Shown in pieces: positions 8,479 through 19,317 of a stretch of 64,000 nt of DNA. The notes under the pieces were generated by a model that worked only from the letters and a program-made list of their open reading frames with translations, was not told the DNA's origin and did not search any database. The DNA comes from Bifidobacterium margollesii (lineage in GTDB: Bacteria > Actinomycetota > Actinomycetes > Actinomycetales > Bifidobacteriaceae). Where the stretch lies: contig NZ_NMWU01000012.1 of the NCBI RefSeq assembly GCF_002860355.1, positions 33,543-97,542 of the forward strand, read 5' to 3'. A program made the translations under genes and the position numbers. Within the stretch, counting starts at the first letter, position 1. Every line of letters starts with the position of its first letter.

Positions 8479-9244
8479 GCAGCCACAGCGTCTCCTTGGC
8501 GCCGCCGGCGAACGAACTGGGCACCTGCGGATTGTTCGTGCCGGCGAGGGCGTTGCCCACGGCCTCGGCCTTGCGCGGCGAGGATGCGAACACCCATACG
8601 CGGCGGCAGGAACGGATGAACGGTACGGTGAGGCTGATGCGCATCGGCGGCAGCTTCGGCGAATCGGTGATGCCGACCACGCGGGTCTTTTTGTCCTTGC
8701 TGCGCAGCACCGGATGGTTGGGGAACAGCGAGGCGAAATGCCCGTCGGGGCCCACGCCGAACAGTGCGATGTCGAACGCCTGCTTCTTGCCCAGCGCCTT
8801 GACGATCTCCTTCTCGTAAGCCTTGGCCGCCTGAGTCACAGCGTCGTAGTTCTCATCCTCCGTGGCCGTCATGCGGGCCTTGTCGTCACGGGTGTCGGCC
8901 GGCATCTCATGAATGTGTGATTCAGGCATCTCGCCGTTTTCCACCAACTTGCCGAACCATGCCTCGCGGGCCTGCAGCGCATTGCGATCCGGGTCGTCTT
9001 CGGGGACGAAACGCTCGTCTCCCCACCACAGGTGCACACGGCTCCAATCCACGGCCGACGCCAGCGGGCTCACCCCCACCGCGCGCAGCAGCGCGATGCC
9101 ATCAGTGCCGCCGGTCAGCGCCACGTCCACACGCTGATGCTTGGCGAGTCGATCCGAGATCTTCAGCAGGAATCGGGCGGCCAGCGCCTCCTGCAGCACC
9201 TCGGCGGACGGGTAGATGATGACTTTTCGATCGATCATCGGCAT
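8450..9244 (-). CDS. pgl: 6-phosphogluconolactonase (DevB type)
   Basis: 264 residues. Hydrolyses 6-phosphogluconolactone between Zwf and Gnd. It shows the family blocks 'VDVALTGGTDGIALL', 'VHLWWGDERFVP', 'DDPDRNALQAREAWF', 'DIALFGVGPDGHFASLFPNHP' and 'RISLTVPFI'. Start ATG 9244 sits behind GGAGG in the leader. It lies on the same strand as opcA and zwf but is separated from opcA by 323 bases, so it may have its own promoter (TATGAT-like -10 about 30 bases upstream). The secreted LRR gene overlaps its end. Confidence 0.95.
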   Translation of the reverse strand: MPMIDRKVIIYPSAEVLQEALAARFLLKISDRLAKHQRVDVALTGGTDGIALLRAVGVSPLASAVDWSRVHLWWGDERFVPEDDPDRNALQAREAWFGKLVENGEMPESHIHEMPADTRDDKARMTATEDENYDAVTQAAKAYEKEIVKALGKKQAFDIALFGVGPDGHFASLFPNHPVLRSKDKKTRVVGITDSPKLPPMRISLTVPFIRSCRRVWVFASSPRKAEAVGNALAGTNNPQVPSSFAGGAKETLWLLDKDSAANL

Positions 9245-9567
9245 GATGATAGTTCCTCCACAAAACGTTGCCGCATCATACTCGTTTGACGCACTTCTTC
9301 CTCCGACTGCGGCCATCGGTTGCAATGATGCCAGACTATCGCATGTTCACCATCCCGGCGCGGGATATCCATCATTTGGTGATCTGCCGTACACCCCAAA
9401 TTCACTTGCGGTTCCACGAAATCCGCGGGCTGGAATACCGTTGCCGTCCGGCTGTGCGATTCGCGATACGGCGAAGGCGGGAAACCCGTCCAATCGACTG
9501 ATGTCGACCAAATATGATTCCCCGCCTTTCGATCCTCAGGCCCGATCCTCAGGCCTAAGGAATCAAG
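9245..9567. other. Intergenic region between opcA and pgl
   Basis: 323 bases without a convincing gene. It contains the probable pgl leader, a TATGAT box on the minus strand around 9277, and two copies of CGATCCTCAGGCC near 9530-9555 close to the opcA stop. Confidence 0.5.
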
Positions 9568-10494
9568 CTACTCGTGGTCCACGAGGCCCCAGCCGTCGCG
9601 GATCACGTCGCCGTAGATCTCGTCCGGATCAAGTCGGCGCAGCTCCTCGCTCAGGCAGTCTCCCAGCGTGCGCACCGGCATCGATACGGTCTGCTCCGAT
9701 TCGCCGGGCTGGTTGATCACCGCGTGATGCTCGGTTTTGCGTTCGATGCTCAATACCCCGTTCTCGCGTTCGAAATACACGCCGGTGACGGCCTTCGCAT
9801 CGTCGGAGCGTTCGATCCGTACCGGAACGTCAAGCCGCAGCGCCAGCCAGGAGCCGAGCAGTTCCAGCGGCAGGTAATGCGTCTGGCCGGTCACACGCAC
9901 CGAATGGATCGGCAGATGCGGCGGCTGCTCCAGCATGGAGACCAGCAGCGCACGCCAAGTGGTCAGACGGGTCCACGCCATGTCCACGTCCTCGGGCGCG
10001 TAGTGGGCGCGAAGCGCGGTGAACGATGCCTCCGGGTTCGGCGCATGGCAGGCGTCGGTGATGCGGCTGCGCGACATCACGCCGATCGGATCGATCGAGG
10101 GATTCTCCGGAGCACGGCCCGGCCACCATGCCACCACGGGGGCATCGGGCACGAGCAGCGGGATCACCAGCGTATCGAGGTGACGGACCAGTCCGTCGTG
10201 CGGGCGCAGCACGATGATCTCACCGGCACCGGCGTCCGCGCCGAAGCGGATCTGGCCGTCCAGCGTGGCCTCGGAGGAATCGTCATCGGCATGGGTGATG
10301 ATCGCGATCACACGGCACGGGTGTTCACGGCTTGCGTCGTTGGCCGTGGCCAGCGCACGCTCCAGACCGGCCTCCTCGGTGCAGATCAGCAGCGTAAGCA
10401 CGCGACCCAGCGCGGCCTCGCCACGCTGCTCATGCAGCTGCTCGATCTTGCGGGCGATGGCCGCGGTGCTGGTATTGGGCAGATCAAGAATCAT
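9568..10494 (-). CDS. opcA: Glucose-6-phosphate dehydrogenase assembly protein OpcA
   Basis: 308 residues. OpcA is needed for assembly or full activity of glucose-6-phosphate dehydrogenase in actinobacteria and cyanobacteria. Recognised from 'RVLTLLICTEEAGLERAL', 'EIIVLRPHDGLVRHLDTLVIPLLVPDAPVVAWWPG' (quoted here in part: 'VPDAPVVAWWPG') and its position. ATG 10494 has GGAGG in front and overlaps the zwf stop by four bases (ATGA), so the two genes are translationally coupled, which fits partners made in fixed ratio. Confidence 0.93.
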   Translation of the reverse strand: MILDLPNTSTAAIARKIEQLHEQRGEAALGRVLTLLICTEEAGLERALATANDASREHPCRVIAIITHADDDSSEATLDGQIRFGADAGAGEIIVLRPHDGLVRHLDTLVIPLLVPDAPVVAWWPGRAPENPSIDPIGVMSRSRITDACHAPNPEASFTALRAHYAPEDVDMAWTRLTTWRALLVSMLEQPPHLPIHSVRVTGQTHYLPLELLGSWLALRLDVPVRIERSDDAKAVTGVYFERENGVLSIERKTEHHAVINQPGESEQTVSMPVRTLGDCLSEELRRLDPDEIYGDVIRDGWGLVDHE

Positions 10495-12056
10495 GGCATC
10501 CTCCAATGACGTCCATCACGGTTGAGCATCTCATCGGCCTCAGCGGGGCCCCACGTTCCGGAACGATACGGCTGGGGTTGACCCTGCGTGGCCCAGAACT
10601 CCTCGATCGGGTCGAGGATCTCCCAGGAAAGCTCCACCTCGCGGGTGGTGGGGAACAGTGGTGGATCGCCGAGCAGCACGTCGAGGATCAGACGCTCGTA
10701 GGCTTCGGGGGATGCCTCGGTGAACGAACTGCCGTAGCTGAAGTCCATGTTCACGTCGCGCACCTCCATGGCGGTGCCCGGTACCTTCGCGCCGAATCGC
10801 AGGGTCACGCCCTCGTCGGGCTGCACGCGGATTACCACGGCGTTGTTGCCCAGCTCGCGGGTGGCGGTGGTTTCGAACGGCAGGTGCGGCGCGCGCTTGA
10901 ACACCACGGCGATTTCGGTCACACGCTTGCCGAGCCGCTTGCCGGTACGCAGATAGAACGGCACGCCGGCCCAGCGGCGGGTGTCCACATCCAGACGGAT
11001 CGCCGCATAGGTTTCGGTGGTGGACTTCGGGTCGATGCCGGCCTCGTCAAGATAGCCGACCACTTTCTCCGAACCCTGCCATCCGGCGGCGTACTGGCCT
11101 CGGGCCGTATGGGCGGCCAGATCCTTCGGCAGTCGAACGGCGGAAAGCACCTTGGTTTTTTCGGCGATCAGATCCTGCGCGGAGAAGCTCACCGGCTCCT
11201 CCATGGCGGTGAGGGCCATGAGCTGCAGCAGATGGTTCTGGATCACATCACGTGCCGCACCGATGCCGTCATAGTAGCCGGCACGGCCGGCCACGCCGAG
11301 ATCCTCGGCCATGGTGATTTGTACGTGATCCACGTAGTTCGCGTTCCACACCGGTTCGAACATCGTGTTGGCGAAGCGAAGGGCCAGCAGGTTCTGCACG
11401 GTCTCCTTGCCGAGATAATGGTCGATGCGGAACACCGATTCGGGGGAGAAGACCTCGGAGACTACGCGGTTGAGCTCCTGGGCGCTGGTCAGATCGTGGC
11501 CGAACGGTTTCTCGATGATCACGCGTCGCCATGCGCCTTCGGTGGAATGGGCCAGACCGCAGGCGGCGAGCTGCTTGGAGACCAACGGGAATGCGCGCGG
11601 CGGCACCGACATGTAGAAGGCGTGGTTGCCGCGGGTTCCTCGGTCCCGGTCGAGTTCGGAAACCGTGTCGGAAAGCCGGCCGAACGCCTCGGCATCGTCG
11701 AATTCGCCTTGGACGAACCGGATCGAGGCGCTCAGCGGGCCCCAGGTCGATTCGCTGAACGGGGTGCGGCTGCGCTCCTCAACGCATTTGCGCACGAAAT
11801 TCGCGAACTCCTCGTTGCTCCACGGACGACGGCCGAAGCCGATCAGACCGAAGCCGGCGGGCAGCAGACCACGGTTGTACAGATCGTAGACCGCGGGCAG
11901 CAGCTTCTTGCGCGCAAGATCGCCGGTGACGCCGAAGATCACCAGCGAGCACGGGCCGGCCACGCGGGGCAGACGCATGTCTCGCGGGTCGCGCAGCGGA
12001 TTGCTCCAGCCCCCTTCGGGACTCGCGATGTTCGCGATATTGGTTGCGATGTTCAT
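10491..12056 (-). CDS. zwf: Glucose-6-phosphate 1-dehydrogenase
   Basis: 521 residues. Oxidises glucose-6-phosphate to the lactone with NADP. The dinucleotide-binding motif is 'VIFGVTGDLARKKLLPAVY'. The active-site segment 'RIDHYLGKETVQN' contains the catalytic His, and 'VIIEKPFGHDL' is also conserved. Start ATG 12056 is preceded by AAGGAGGG. It is the first gene of the zwf-opcA unit. Together with pgl and gnd it gives the complete oxidative pentose-phosphate branch, within 8 kb but on two strands. Confidence 0.97.
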   Translation of the reverse strand: MNIATNIANIASPEGGWSNPLRDPRDMRLPRVAGPCSLVIFGVTGDLARKKLLPAVYDLYNRGLLPAGFGLIGFGRRPWSNEEFANFVRKCVEERSRTPFSESTWGPLSASIRFVQGEFDDAEAFGRLSDTVSELDRDRGTRGNHAFYMSVPPRAFPLVSKQLAACGLAHSTEGAWRRVIIEKPFGHDLTSAQELNRVVSEVFSPESVFRIDHYLGKETVQNLLALRFANTMFEPVWNANYVDHVQITMAEDLGVAGRAGYYDGIGAARDVIQNHLLQLMALTAMEEPVSFSAQDLIAEKTKVLSAVRLPKDLAAHTARGQYAAGWQGSEKVVGYLDEAGIDPKSTTETYAAIRLDVDTRRWAGVPFYLRTGKRLGKRVTEIAVVFKRAPHLPFETTATRELGNNAVVIRVQPDEGVTLRFGAKVPGTAMEVRDVNMDFSYGSSFTEASPEAYERLILDVLLGDPPLFPTTREVELSWEILDPIEEFWATQGQPQPYRSGTWGPAEADEMLNRDGRHWRMP

Positions 12057-12170
12057 ATCCCTCCTTCAGAACATCTCGTCTGAATACCTTCAGTCAATCA
12101 CGGAACGCGACGGCAGTACAGCCGTATTCCGCTATTGGGGCAGAAACCGGTAAACCTTCTAAAGGTCCGG

Positions 12171-12554
12171 TCAGGCGATCTGACCGTGCTTTTCGTAGTT
12201 GGTGACGCGGGTGGCGTGGTTCTTGCCGTCCACGAACACCACCTTGGGCTTGTGAGTTTTGGCCTCGTCGGCGTCCAACTGGCAGTAGCACATGATGATC
12301 GCCGTGTCGCCGGGGTCGAAGAAGTGGGCTGCGGCGCCGTTGAGGCAGATCACGCCGCTGCCGGGCTCTCCGGCGATGGTGTAGGTCTCCAGACGATGGC
12401 CGTTGTTCACGTTGACGACGGCCACCTTTTCGTATTCGAGGATCCCGGCCGCGTCGAGCAGGTCGGAGTCGATGGTGATCGAACCGACGTAGTCAAGCTT
12501 GGCCTCGGTGACGGTGACGCGGTGGATCTTGCCTTTGAGCATGGTGAGTTGCAT
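12171..12554 (-). CDS. panD: Aspartate 1-decarboxylase
   Basis: 127 residues. Makes beta-alanine for pantothenate. It is a pyruvoyl enzyme: the self-cleavage site is in '[13 protein letters not shown]', with Ser25 becoming the pyruvoyl group, and '[21 protein letters not shown]' (in part '[15 protein letters not shown]') is the other family hallmark. It is the last gene of the pan/coa run; panC ends 35 bases upstream and a good ribosome site (AAGGAAAG) precedes the ATG. Confidence 0.97.
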   Translation of the reverse strand: MQLTMLKGKIHRVTVTEAKLDYVGSITIDSDLLDAAGILEYEKVAVVNVNNGHRLETYTIAGEPGSGVICLNGAAAHFFDPGDTAIIMCYCQLDADEAKTHKPKVVFVDGKNHATRVTNYEKHGQIA

Positions 12555-12589
12555 TGGTGTCTTTCCTTGTGAACGAATCGTTGAACGAA

Positions 12590-13459
12590 TCAGTGGAGCT
12601 CGGGGTAGAAGAAGTTGTCGATCAGACGGGTCTTGCCGATGCGCACGGCGATGGCCACCAGCACCGGCTGGTCGAGCGTGGCCACGGGATGCACGTTCTC
12701 AAGATCCACCACCTCAACATACTCCGGATCGGCGAGCGGCTCGGTGGCCAGCACCTCGCGCACCTTGGCCTTGATCGTCTCGGCGTTCTTCTCGCCGGCC
12801 TCGGCCAGCGCACGGCCGGCCTCAAGCGCCTTGTGCAGGATCGGCGCGGCGGCCCGTTCCTCGGGGTTCAGATACGTGTTGCGCGAGCTCTTCGCCAGAC
12901 CGTCGGCCTCGCGGATGATCGGGCAGCCGATGATCTCGATGTCGAAGTTGAGATCGCGTACCATACGCTTGATCACCAGCAGCTGCTGCGCGTCCTTCTG
13001 ACCGAAGTAGGCGCGGTTCGGGGTTACGATGTTGAACAGTTTGGCGACTACCGTGCACACGCCGCCGAAGTGCACCGGACGGCTCTTGCCGCACAGCTCC
13101 TCGGTGATCGTGGCCATGGTGATGGCGGTGGTGCGATTCGGATAGTACATCTCCTCGGGGGAGGGGTTGAACAGCAGATTCGCGCCCGCGCCGGAGACCA
13201 GCTTCGCGTCGCGGTCGAGATCGCGCGGATAGGCTTCGAGATCCTCGTTCGGCCCGAACTGCACGGGATTGACGAAATCGGAGACGACGACGCGGTCGTT
13301 GTCGGCCACGGCATGGTCGATCAGGCTCCGGTGTCCCTCATGCAGGAATCCCATGGTCGGCACGAGGCCGACGGAAAGGCCCTGGGCCTTCCACGCCTTG
13401 ACTGCCTCGCGCACTTCGGCGATGGTGTGGACGATCTTGAATTCGTTGGTATCGGTCAT
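12590..13459 (-). CDS. panC: Pantothenate synthetase (pantoate-beta-alanine ligase)
   Basis: 289 residues. Joins pantoate and beta-alanine using ATP. The nucleotidyltransferase-type motif '[14 protein letters not shown]', '[17 protein letters not shown]', '[16 protein letters not shown]' and '[12 protein letters not shown]' are all in place. ATG 13459 is selected over an upstream in-frame codon because AAAAGGAAG lies just ahead of it and the upstream stretch is repeat sequence. The last bases and stop are part of a near-perfect 12-base tandem duplication. Confidence 0.96.
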   Translation of the reverse strand: MTDTNEFKIVHTIAEVREAVKAWKAQGLSVGLVPTMGFLHEGHRSLIDHAVADNDRVVVSDFVNPVQFGPNEDLEAYPRDLDRDAKLVSGAGANLLFNPSPEEMYYPNRTTAITMATITEELCGKSRPVHFGGVCTVVAKLFNIVTPNRAYFGQKDAQQLLVIKRMVRDLNFDIEIIGCPIIREADGLAKSSRNTYLNPEERAAAPILHKALEAGRALAEAGEKNAETIKAKVREVLATEPLADPEYVEVVDLENVHPVATLDQPVLVAIAVRIGKTRLIDNFFYPELH

Positions 13460-13501
13460 GATGTTGCTTCCTTTTCGTTGATTGATGCGTTGATGGTTCT
13501 G

Positions 13502-13568
13502 CCTTCCCTTGAGGGGAAGGTGGCCGGTGCAACCGGCCGGATGAGGTGACAGCAACCGGATGAGGTGA
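13502..13568. repeat. Double-hairpin repeat between panB and panC
   Basis: ccttccc...ggggaagg hairpin, then ggccggt-gca-accggcc hairpin, then two copies of CCGGATGAGGTGAC. Same layout as the other intergenic double-hairpin repeats. Lies in the panB-panC gap and may weaken readthrough from panB. Confidence 0.6.
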
Positions 13569-13582
13569 CGTCCGGAACGGCG

Positions 13583-14410
13583 CTACTTGAGTTCGTCGAG
13601 AATCGTTTCGTCCATCCTGAATCCTTCATTGTCGTTGTCGGGGAAGGCCCCGGACTTCACGTCCTCGATGTACCGGCCGAACGCCTCGCGCATCTGCGTG
13701 CCGATCTCGGCGTAGTGGCGCACGAACTTCGGTTTCATCTCCCCGTACATGTTGAGCAGATCCTGATACACGAGAATCTGCCCGTCGGTCACGTCTCCCG
13801 CGCCGATGCCGATCGTCGGAATGGTCAGCTCCTCGGTGATCCGCTTGGCGAGCAGGGTGGGGACGCCTTCAAGCACCACGGCGAACGCCCCGGCGTCCTC
13901 GATGGCGCGGGCGTCATCGAGAATCTGCTGGGCGGTCCGCACGTTCTTGCCCTGCACCTTGAATCCGCCGAACTTGTTCACCGACTGCGGGGTAAGACCC
14001 AGATGAGCCATCACGGGGATCGAAGCGGTGACGATCGCCTTGATCTGATCGTGGAACGCCACGCCGCCTTCAAGCTTCACGGCCTGCGCGCCGCCCTCCT
14101 TGACGAGACGGCCGGCGTTCTCCACGGCCTGATCCACGGTGTGGTAGGCCATGAACGGCAGATCGACCACCACGAGCGCGTTCTTCGCGCCGCGGGTGAC
14201 GCACTTGGCATGGTGGATCATGTCCTCCATGGTGACGGGCAGCGTGGAATCGTAGCCGAGCATCACCATGCCGAGCGAATCGCCGACGAGAATGCCGTCG
14301 ATGCCGGATTCGTCGATGAGTTTGGCGGTGGTGTAATCGTAGGCGGTGAGCATGGTGAGCTTCTCGCCCTTGTCCTTGGCCGCTTGGAAGGTGACCGCGG
14401 TGTGCTTCAT
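13583..14410 (-). CDS. panB: 3-methyl-2-oxobutanoate hydroxymethyltransferase
   Basis: 275 residues. Makes ketopantoate from 2-oxoisovalerate and methylene-tetrahydrofolate. Diagnostic blocks: 'LTAYDYTTAKLIDESGIDGI', 'ILVGDSLGMVMLGYDSTLPV', 'VKLEGG', 'IPVMAHLGLTPQSV' and 'TIGIGAG'. The metal ligands in 'VGDSLGM' and 'LEG' are conserved. Start ATG 14410 follows GAAAGGA. It is preceded on the same strand by the DUF2520 reductase and followed by panC. Confidence 0.97.
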   Translation of the reverse strand: MKHTAVTFQAAKDKGEKLTMLTAYDYTTAKLIDESGIDGILVGDSLGMVMLGYDSTLPVTMEDMIHHAKCVTRGAKNALVVVDLPFMAYHTVDQAVENAGRLVKEGGAQAVKLEGGVAFHDQIKAIVTASIPVMAHLGLTPQSVNKFGGFKVQGKNVRTAQQILDDARAIEDAGAFAVVLEGVPTLLAKRITEELTIPTIGIGAGDVTDGQILVYQDLLNMYGEMKPKFVRHYAEIGTQMREAFGRYIEDVKSGAFPDNDNEGFRMDETILDELK

Positions 14411-14536
14411 GGTGTTCCTTTCGTTATGGTCACGGTCGTTGCCGATCCGTGCCTTGTTGAGTTATCGGGAAAACTGTTGGGTTATCGGATATCGTCCGCC
14501 GGGATGTGGTCGGTCGGCGGATGGGAACGTCGTCGG

Positions 14537-15481
14537 TCAGACCGATCCGTTCGACATGCTGAGCAGATCTCGCAGTTCGGTGTAGTCCCTATTCGGATTC
14601 TTCTCCTCGGCCACGTCGAGCAGCGCCTGCGACAGCACGCGATAGATCCGCGCGGCCGTCGCTCCGGATTCGGGATCGGAATTCGCGGCGTCGAGCGCCT
14701 CCAGATGCGCGCGGACGGTGCCGACGTCCGCGCGTTCGACCGGTCCGGTGAGCGAGGCCTTCGCCCCGCGCTCGCAGAACGCCGCCGCATTGTGCTCGAT
14801 CATGCCGGTGAGCGCCTCCCTCGCCTGCGATTCGGTGAATCCGCAGGAGGCCAGTGTTTCCACGGCCTGATGCCATAGGGCGATCGGCAGGTTCGAGGCC
14901 ATCACCGCGGCGGCGTGATACCGGGTTTTGTCTTCGGGACGGATGATGCGATTGGGATTGCCCAGTCTGGCCAGCAGCTGCACCATCATCTCGGTGACGC
15001 GACGGTCGCCTTCGAGGGCGAAGAACGCGCCTTCGAGTTGATCGACGGGCCTGCGTTCATCGTCCACGGCGAATCGTTCGCTGACCGCCTGCATCGGATG
15101 CATGGAGAACGCGGAGACGCCGAATCGTTCGGCATCGTCGAACACCGCGGACGACAGGCATCCGCTGCAATGGCCGATCGACATGCCGCTGACCGCCGGG
15201 CTGCCGGCGATATGCCCGTCTTCGGGAAGACCGGGAATCGCGCGCAGTTCGCGCCATACCGCGGCGATCGCATCATCCGGCGTGGTGACGAGGATCATGT
15301 CGCTGCCGCGGACCAGCGCTTCGAGCGTATGGAACGCCTGCCCGCCGATCGCGTCCGAAGCCGATTGGGCGTTCGTCTGCGAACGGCTGAAATACCCGGA
15401 GATCTGTACCAGCGGGGAACGCTTCAGGTGCGACCCCAGCGCACAGCCGACACGGCCCGCTCCGATGAATCCGATGCGCAT
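14537..15481 (-). CDS. Rossmann-like / DUF2520 protein, probable PanG-type ketopantoate reductase
   Basis: 314 residues. N-terminal NAD(P)-binding fold with 'MRIGFIGAGRVGCALGSHL', then 'ILVTTPDDAIAAVWREL', 'CLSSAVFDDAERFGVSAFSMHPMQ' (in part 'SAFSMHPMQ'), and the C-terminal DUF2520 helical domain with 'RYHAAAVMASNLPIALWHQA'. The family is related in fold to PanE but distinct. A PanG-type ketopantoate reductase of a comparable kind has been described in Francisella; whether that exact family applies here is from memory. Context is the strongest evidence: it sits between coaX and panB, no panE or ilvC is visible, and the ketopantoate-to-pantoate step is otherwise missing. It overlaps the coaX stop by one base (TGATG). 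Confidence 0.75.
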   Translation of the reverse strand: MRIGFIGAGRVGCALGSHLKRSPLVQISGYFSRSQTNAQSASDAIGGQAFHTLEALVRGSDMILVTTPDDAIAAVWRELRAIPGLPEDGHIAGSPAVSGMSIGHCSGCLSSAVFDDAERFGVSAFSMHPMQAVSERFAVDDERRPVDQLEGAFFALEGDRRVTEMMVQLLARLGNPNRIIRPEDKTRYHAAAVMASNLPIALWHQAVETLASCGFTESQAREALTGMIEHNAAAFCERGAKASLTGPVERADVGTVRAHLEALDAANSDPESGATAARIYRVLSQALLDVAEEKNPNRDYTELRDLLSMSNGSV

Positions 15482-16293
15482 CAGCGTCTGCGCCCCCTGC
15501 CGCGCGCGTTGCGCTGGGCGTTCTTCTGCGCCTGGATCTTCGCGTAGATGATCGCCAGACCCTTGAAGATCAGCTGACGGTCATACACGTCGATGGAGTC
15601 GGTGTCGCCGTAGAACACGTTGCCGAGCCCGCCGGTGGCCACCACCTTGAAATCATGGCCGATCTCCCTGCGGAATCGGTTGATCGTGTACTCCACGCCA
15701 CCGAGATACTGGTAGTACAGGCCGGCCTGCATGGCGGTCTTCGTTCCGGTGGCGAGAATCGTGTCGGGCTTGGTGATCTCCACCTCCGGCAGCTGCGCGG
15801 TGTGGCTCCACAGCGAACTGGCCCCGGATTCGAGGCCAGTGCTGATCACACCGGCGCAGAACGTGCCGGTCTCGTCTACGTAGTCGTAGGTGGTGGCGGT
15901 GCCGAAATCGATTACCAGCACCGGCCCGCCGTACAGGAAGTACGCGCCGGCGCAATCCGCGATACGGTCGGCTCCCACGGTTTTCGGGTCGTCCACGCGC
16001 ACGTTGATGCCGCACTTGACGCCGGGGCCCACGATGATCGGCTCCAGATCGAGGAACTTCTTGATGCTCGAGCGGAAGGCGTACATCACCTTCGGAACCA
16101 CCGAGGAGATGATCACGTCGTCCACGTCGTCCGGATCGACATGGGACATCCCCATGAAGGTGGAGAGCATCATCGCGTATTCGTCGCTGGTGCGCCGGGT
16201 GCTGGTGGTCAGCCGGTAGGTGCCGATGATGTCGTCGCCGTCGATGAAACCGATGACGATGTTGGTGTTGCCGATGTCTACGGCGATCAGCAT
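15481..16293 (-). CDS. coaX: Type III pantothenate kinase
   Basis: 270 residues. Phosphorylates pantothenate, the first step of CoA synthesis; this type is not feedback-inhibited by CoA in characterised members. ASKHA-fold motifs: 'MLIAVDIGNTNIVIGFID', 'VGADRIADCAGAYFLYGGP', 'VLVIDFGTATTYD' and 'FKVVATGGLGN'. The C-terminus is an Arg-rich tail 'RNARGRGRRR'. ATG 16293 is preceded by AAGGAG, 16 bases after the coaBC stop. Confidence 0.96.
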   Translation of the reverse strand: MLIAVDIGNTNIVIGFIDGDDIIGTYRLTTSTRRTSDEYAMMLSTFMGMSHVDPDDVDDVIISSVVPKVMYAFRSSIKKFLDLEPIIVGPGVKCGINVRVDDPKTVGADRIADCAGAYFLYGGPVLVIDFGTATTYDYVDETGTFCAGVISTGLESGASSLWSHTAQLPEVEITKPDTILATGTKTAMQAGLYYQYLGGVEYTINRFRREIGHDFKVVATGGLGNVFYGDTDSIDVYDRQLIFKGLAIIYAKIQAQKNAQRNARGRGRRR

Positions 16294-16309
16294 GCGTACT
16301 CCTTATACG

Positions 16310-17839
16310 TTATGGGCATACGTTATGGGCGTTATGGTTTTCTGCGTTCGTGGTCGTTGCGACCGTTGGTTCGGACCGTTGGTTCAGACCAACGGTCCGA
16401 ACCGTCTGCGGAACCTGAGCCCGCAGTGAGTTCAGACGGTTCAGGATCTCTCCGGCGAGCCGCCGCTTGGGCATGCGGCTCAGCTGTTCGATGTCGGCGG
16501 TCTGCTCGTCGGTTGGGGTGAGGATCGTGACCACATTGGTATCGGTGGCGAATCCGGCGCCGGGCTCGCGAAGGTTGTTGGCGACCAGCATGTCGCAATG
16601 CTTCTCCAGCAGCTTCTTCGCGGCGTTTTCGATGAGATGCTGCGTTTCCATCGCGAACCCGCAGATCACCTGCGAACCATCCGTACGCTTACGGGAGCCG
16701 GCCCAGGCGAGGATGTCGGGGTTGGCGGTGAGCTCCAGTTCGAGCGTGGTGCGGCCGTGCTTCTTGATCTTCTCCGAAGCGGCGTTCACCGGGCGGAAAT
16801 CGCCCACCGCGGCGGCCATGACGGTCAGATCGGCTTCGGGGAAATGCGAGGACACCGCTTCGAACATCTCCTGCGCGGTGGTCACGCGGTCGATGCGCAC
16901 GCCGGCCGGAGCGTCCAGAGCCACCGGGCCCGAGACCAGCGTCACGGTTGCGCCCATGTCGCGCGCGGCCTCGGCCAGCGCGTAGCCCATCTTGCCGGTG
17001 GAATGGTTGGTCAGGTAGCGGATCGGATCAAGCGGCTCCTGTGTGGGGCCCGCGGTGATCAGCACGTTCAGTCCGGCAAGCGGGGCGGTCGCGCCTGTGG
17101 ATTCGATTGCGGCGGATTCGACGGTGGGGGATTCGGTGTTCCCGGTTTCGGGGGATGCCTCACCCGCGTGTTCGGTGTTGTCGCCTGCCGGATCCTCCGC
17201 CAATACCGCGTCGATGGCCTGTTCGATGTCGGGCAGATCGGCCAGCCGTCCCTTGCCTACGTCCTCGCAGGCGAGCAGACCGGTGGCCGGCTCCACGAAC
17301 CGGAAGCCAAGCTCACGACATTCGCCGATGTTGCGCTGGGTCGCCAGATTCTCGTACATATGCACGTTCATCGCCGGGCATACCAGCTTCGGGCAGGTGG
17401 CGGCCAGCACGGTGGAGGTGAGGTAGTCGTCGGCGATGCCGGAGGCGAATTTGGCGATCACATTGGCGGTGGCCGGTGCGATCACGACGATGTCGGCCCA
17501 TTTGGCGTCCGCGATGTGGCTGATGCCGAGACGGGTGTTGCCGCTCGCGTCGGTGGTCGAAACGTATTCGGTTTCGGGGAACATCGCCGTGCGGGTGGGG
17601 GTATGGGTCAGCGAGTCGAAGGTGATCGGGCCGACGAACCGTGTGGCGGCCGCGGTCATCATCACGCGCACCTCGTGGCCGCGTTTGGTCAGATCGCTGG
17701 CCAGCTGGCAGGCCTTGAACGCGGCGATGGAACCGGTGACCCCCAGCAATACGTGCCTGGGCCGGACCCGTTCGTTCTCGTCGGCGTCGGGATGCGGATG
17801 CCGCGTCGTCATGGATGCGGTCGAATCGGAAGCGCTCAT
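16310..17839 (-). CDS. coaBC: Bifunctional phosphopantothenoylcysteine decarboxylase / phosphopantothenate-cysteine ligase
   Basis: 509 residues. The N-terminal CoaC flavoprotein domain shows 'VLLGVTGSIAAFKACQLASD', 'VIAPATANVIAKFASGIADD' and the substrate motif 'PAMNVHMYEN'. An Ala/Glu/Thr-rich linker of about 50 residues follows, then the CoaB domain ('VLITAGPTQEPLDPIRYLTN', 'NHSTGKMGYALA', 'AAVGDFRP', 'KIKK'). It turns phosphopantothenate and cysteine into phosphopantetheine. ATG 17839 follows AGGAGG. First gene of the pan/coa run. Odd feature: the last coding stretch contains a perfect 16-base inverted repeat and the stop lies in a tandem duplication. Confidence 0.95.
   Translation of the reverse strand: MSASDSTASMTTRHPHPDADENERVRPRHVLLGVTGSIAAFKACQLASDLTKRGHEVRVMMTAAATRFVGPITFDSLTHTPTRTAMFPETEYVSTTDASGNTRLGISHIADAKWADIVVIAPATANVIAKFASGIADDYLTSTVLAATCPKLVCPAMNVHMYENLATQRNIGECRELGFRFVEPATGLLACEDVGKGRLADLPDIEQAIDAVLAEDPAGDNTEHAGEASPETGNTESPTVESAAIESTGATAPLAGLNVLITAGPTQEPLDPIRYLTNHSTGKMGYALAEAARDMGATVTLVSGPVALDAPAGVRIDRVTTAQEMFEAVSSHFPEADLTVMAAAVGDFRPVNAASEKIKKHGRTTLELELTANPDILAWAGSRKRTDGSQVICGFAMETQHLIENAAKKLLEKHCDMLVANNLREPGAGFATDTNVVTILTPTDEQTADIEQLSRMPKRRLAGEILNRLNSLRAQVPQTVRTVGLNQRSEPTVATTTNAENHNAHNVCP
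16368..16403. repeat. Perfect palindromic hairpin inside the 3' end of coaBC
   Basis: GGTTCGGACCGTTGGT, loop tcag, and its exact reverse complement: 16-base arms. Encodes part of the poorly conserved C-terminal tail. No T-run, but stable enough to act as an mRNA processing or attenuation hairpin between coaBC and coaX. Confidence 0.65.
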
Positions 17840-19317
<1,478 letters not shown>

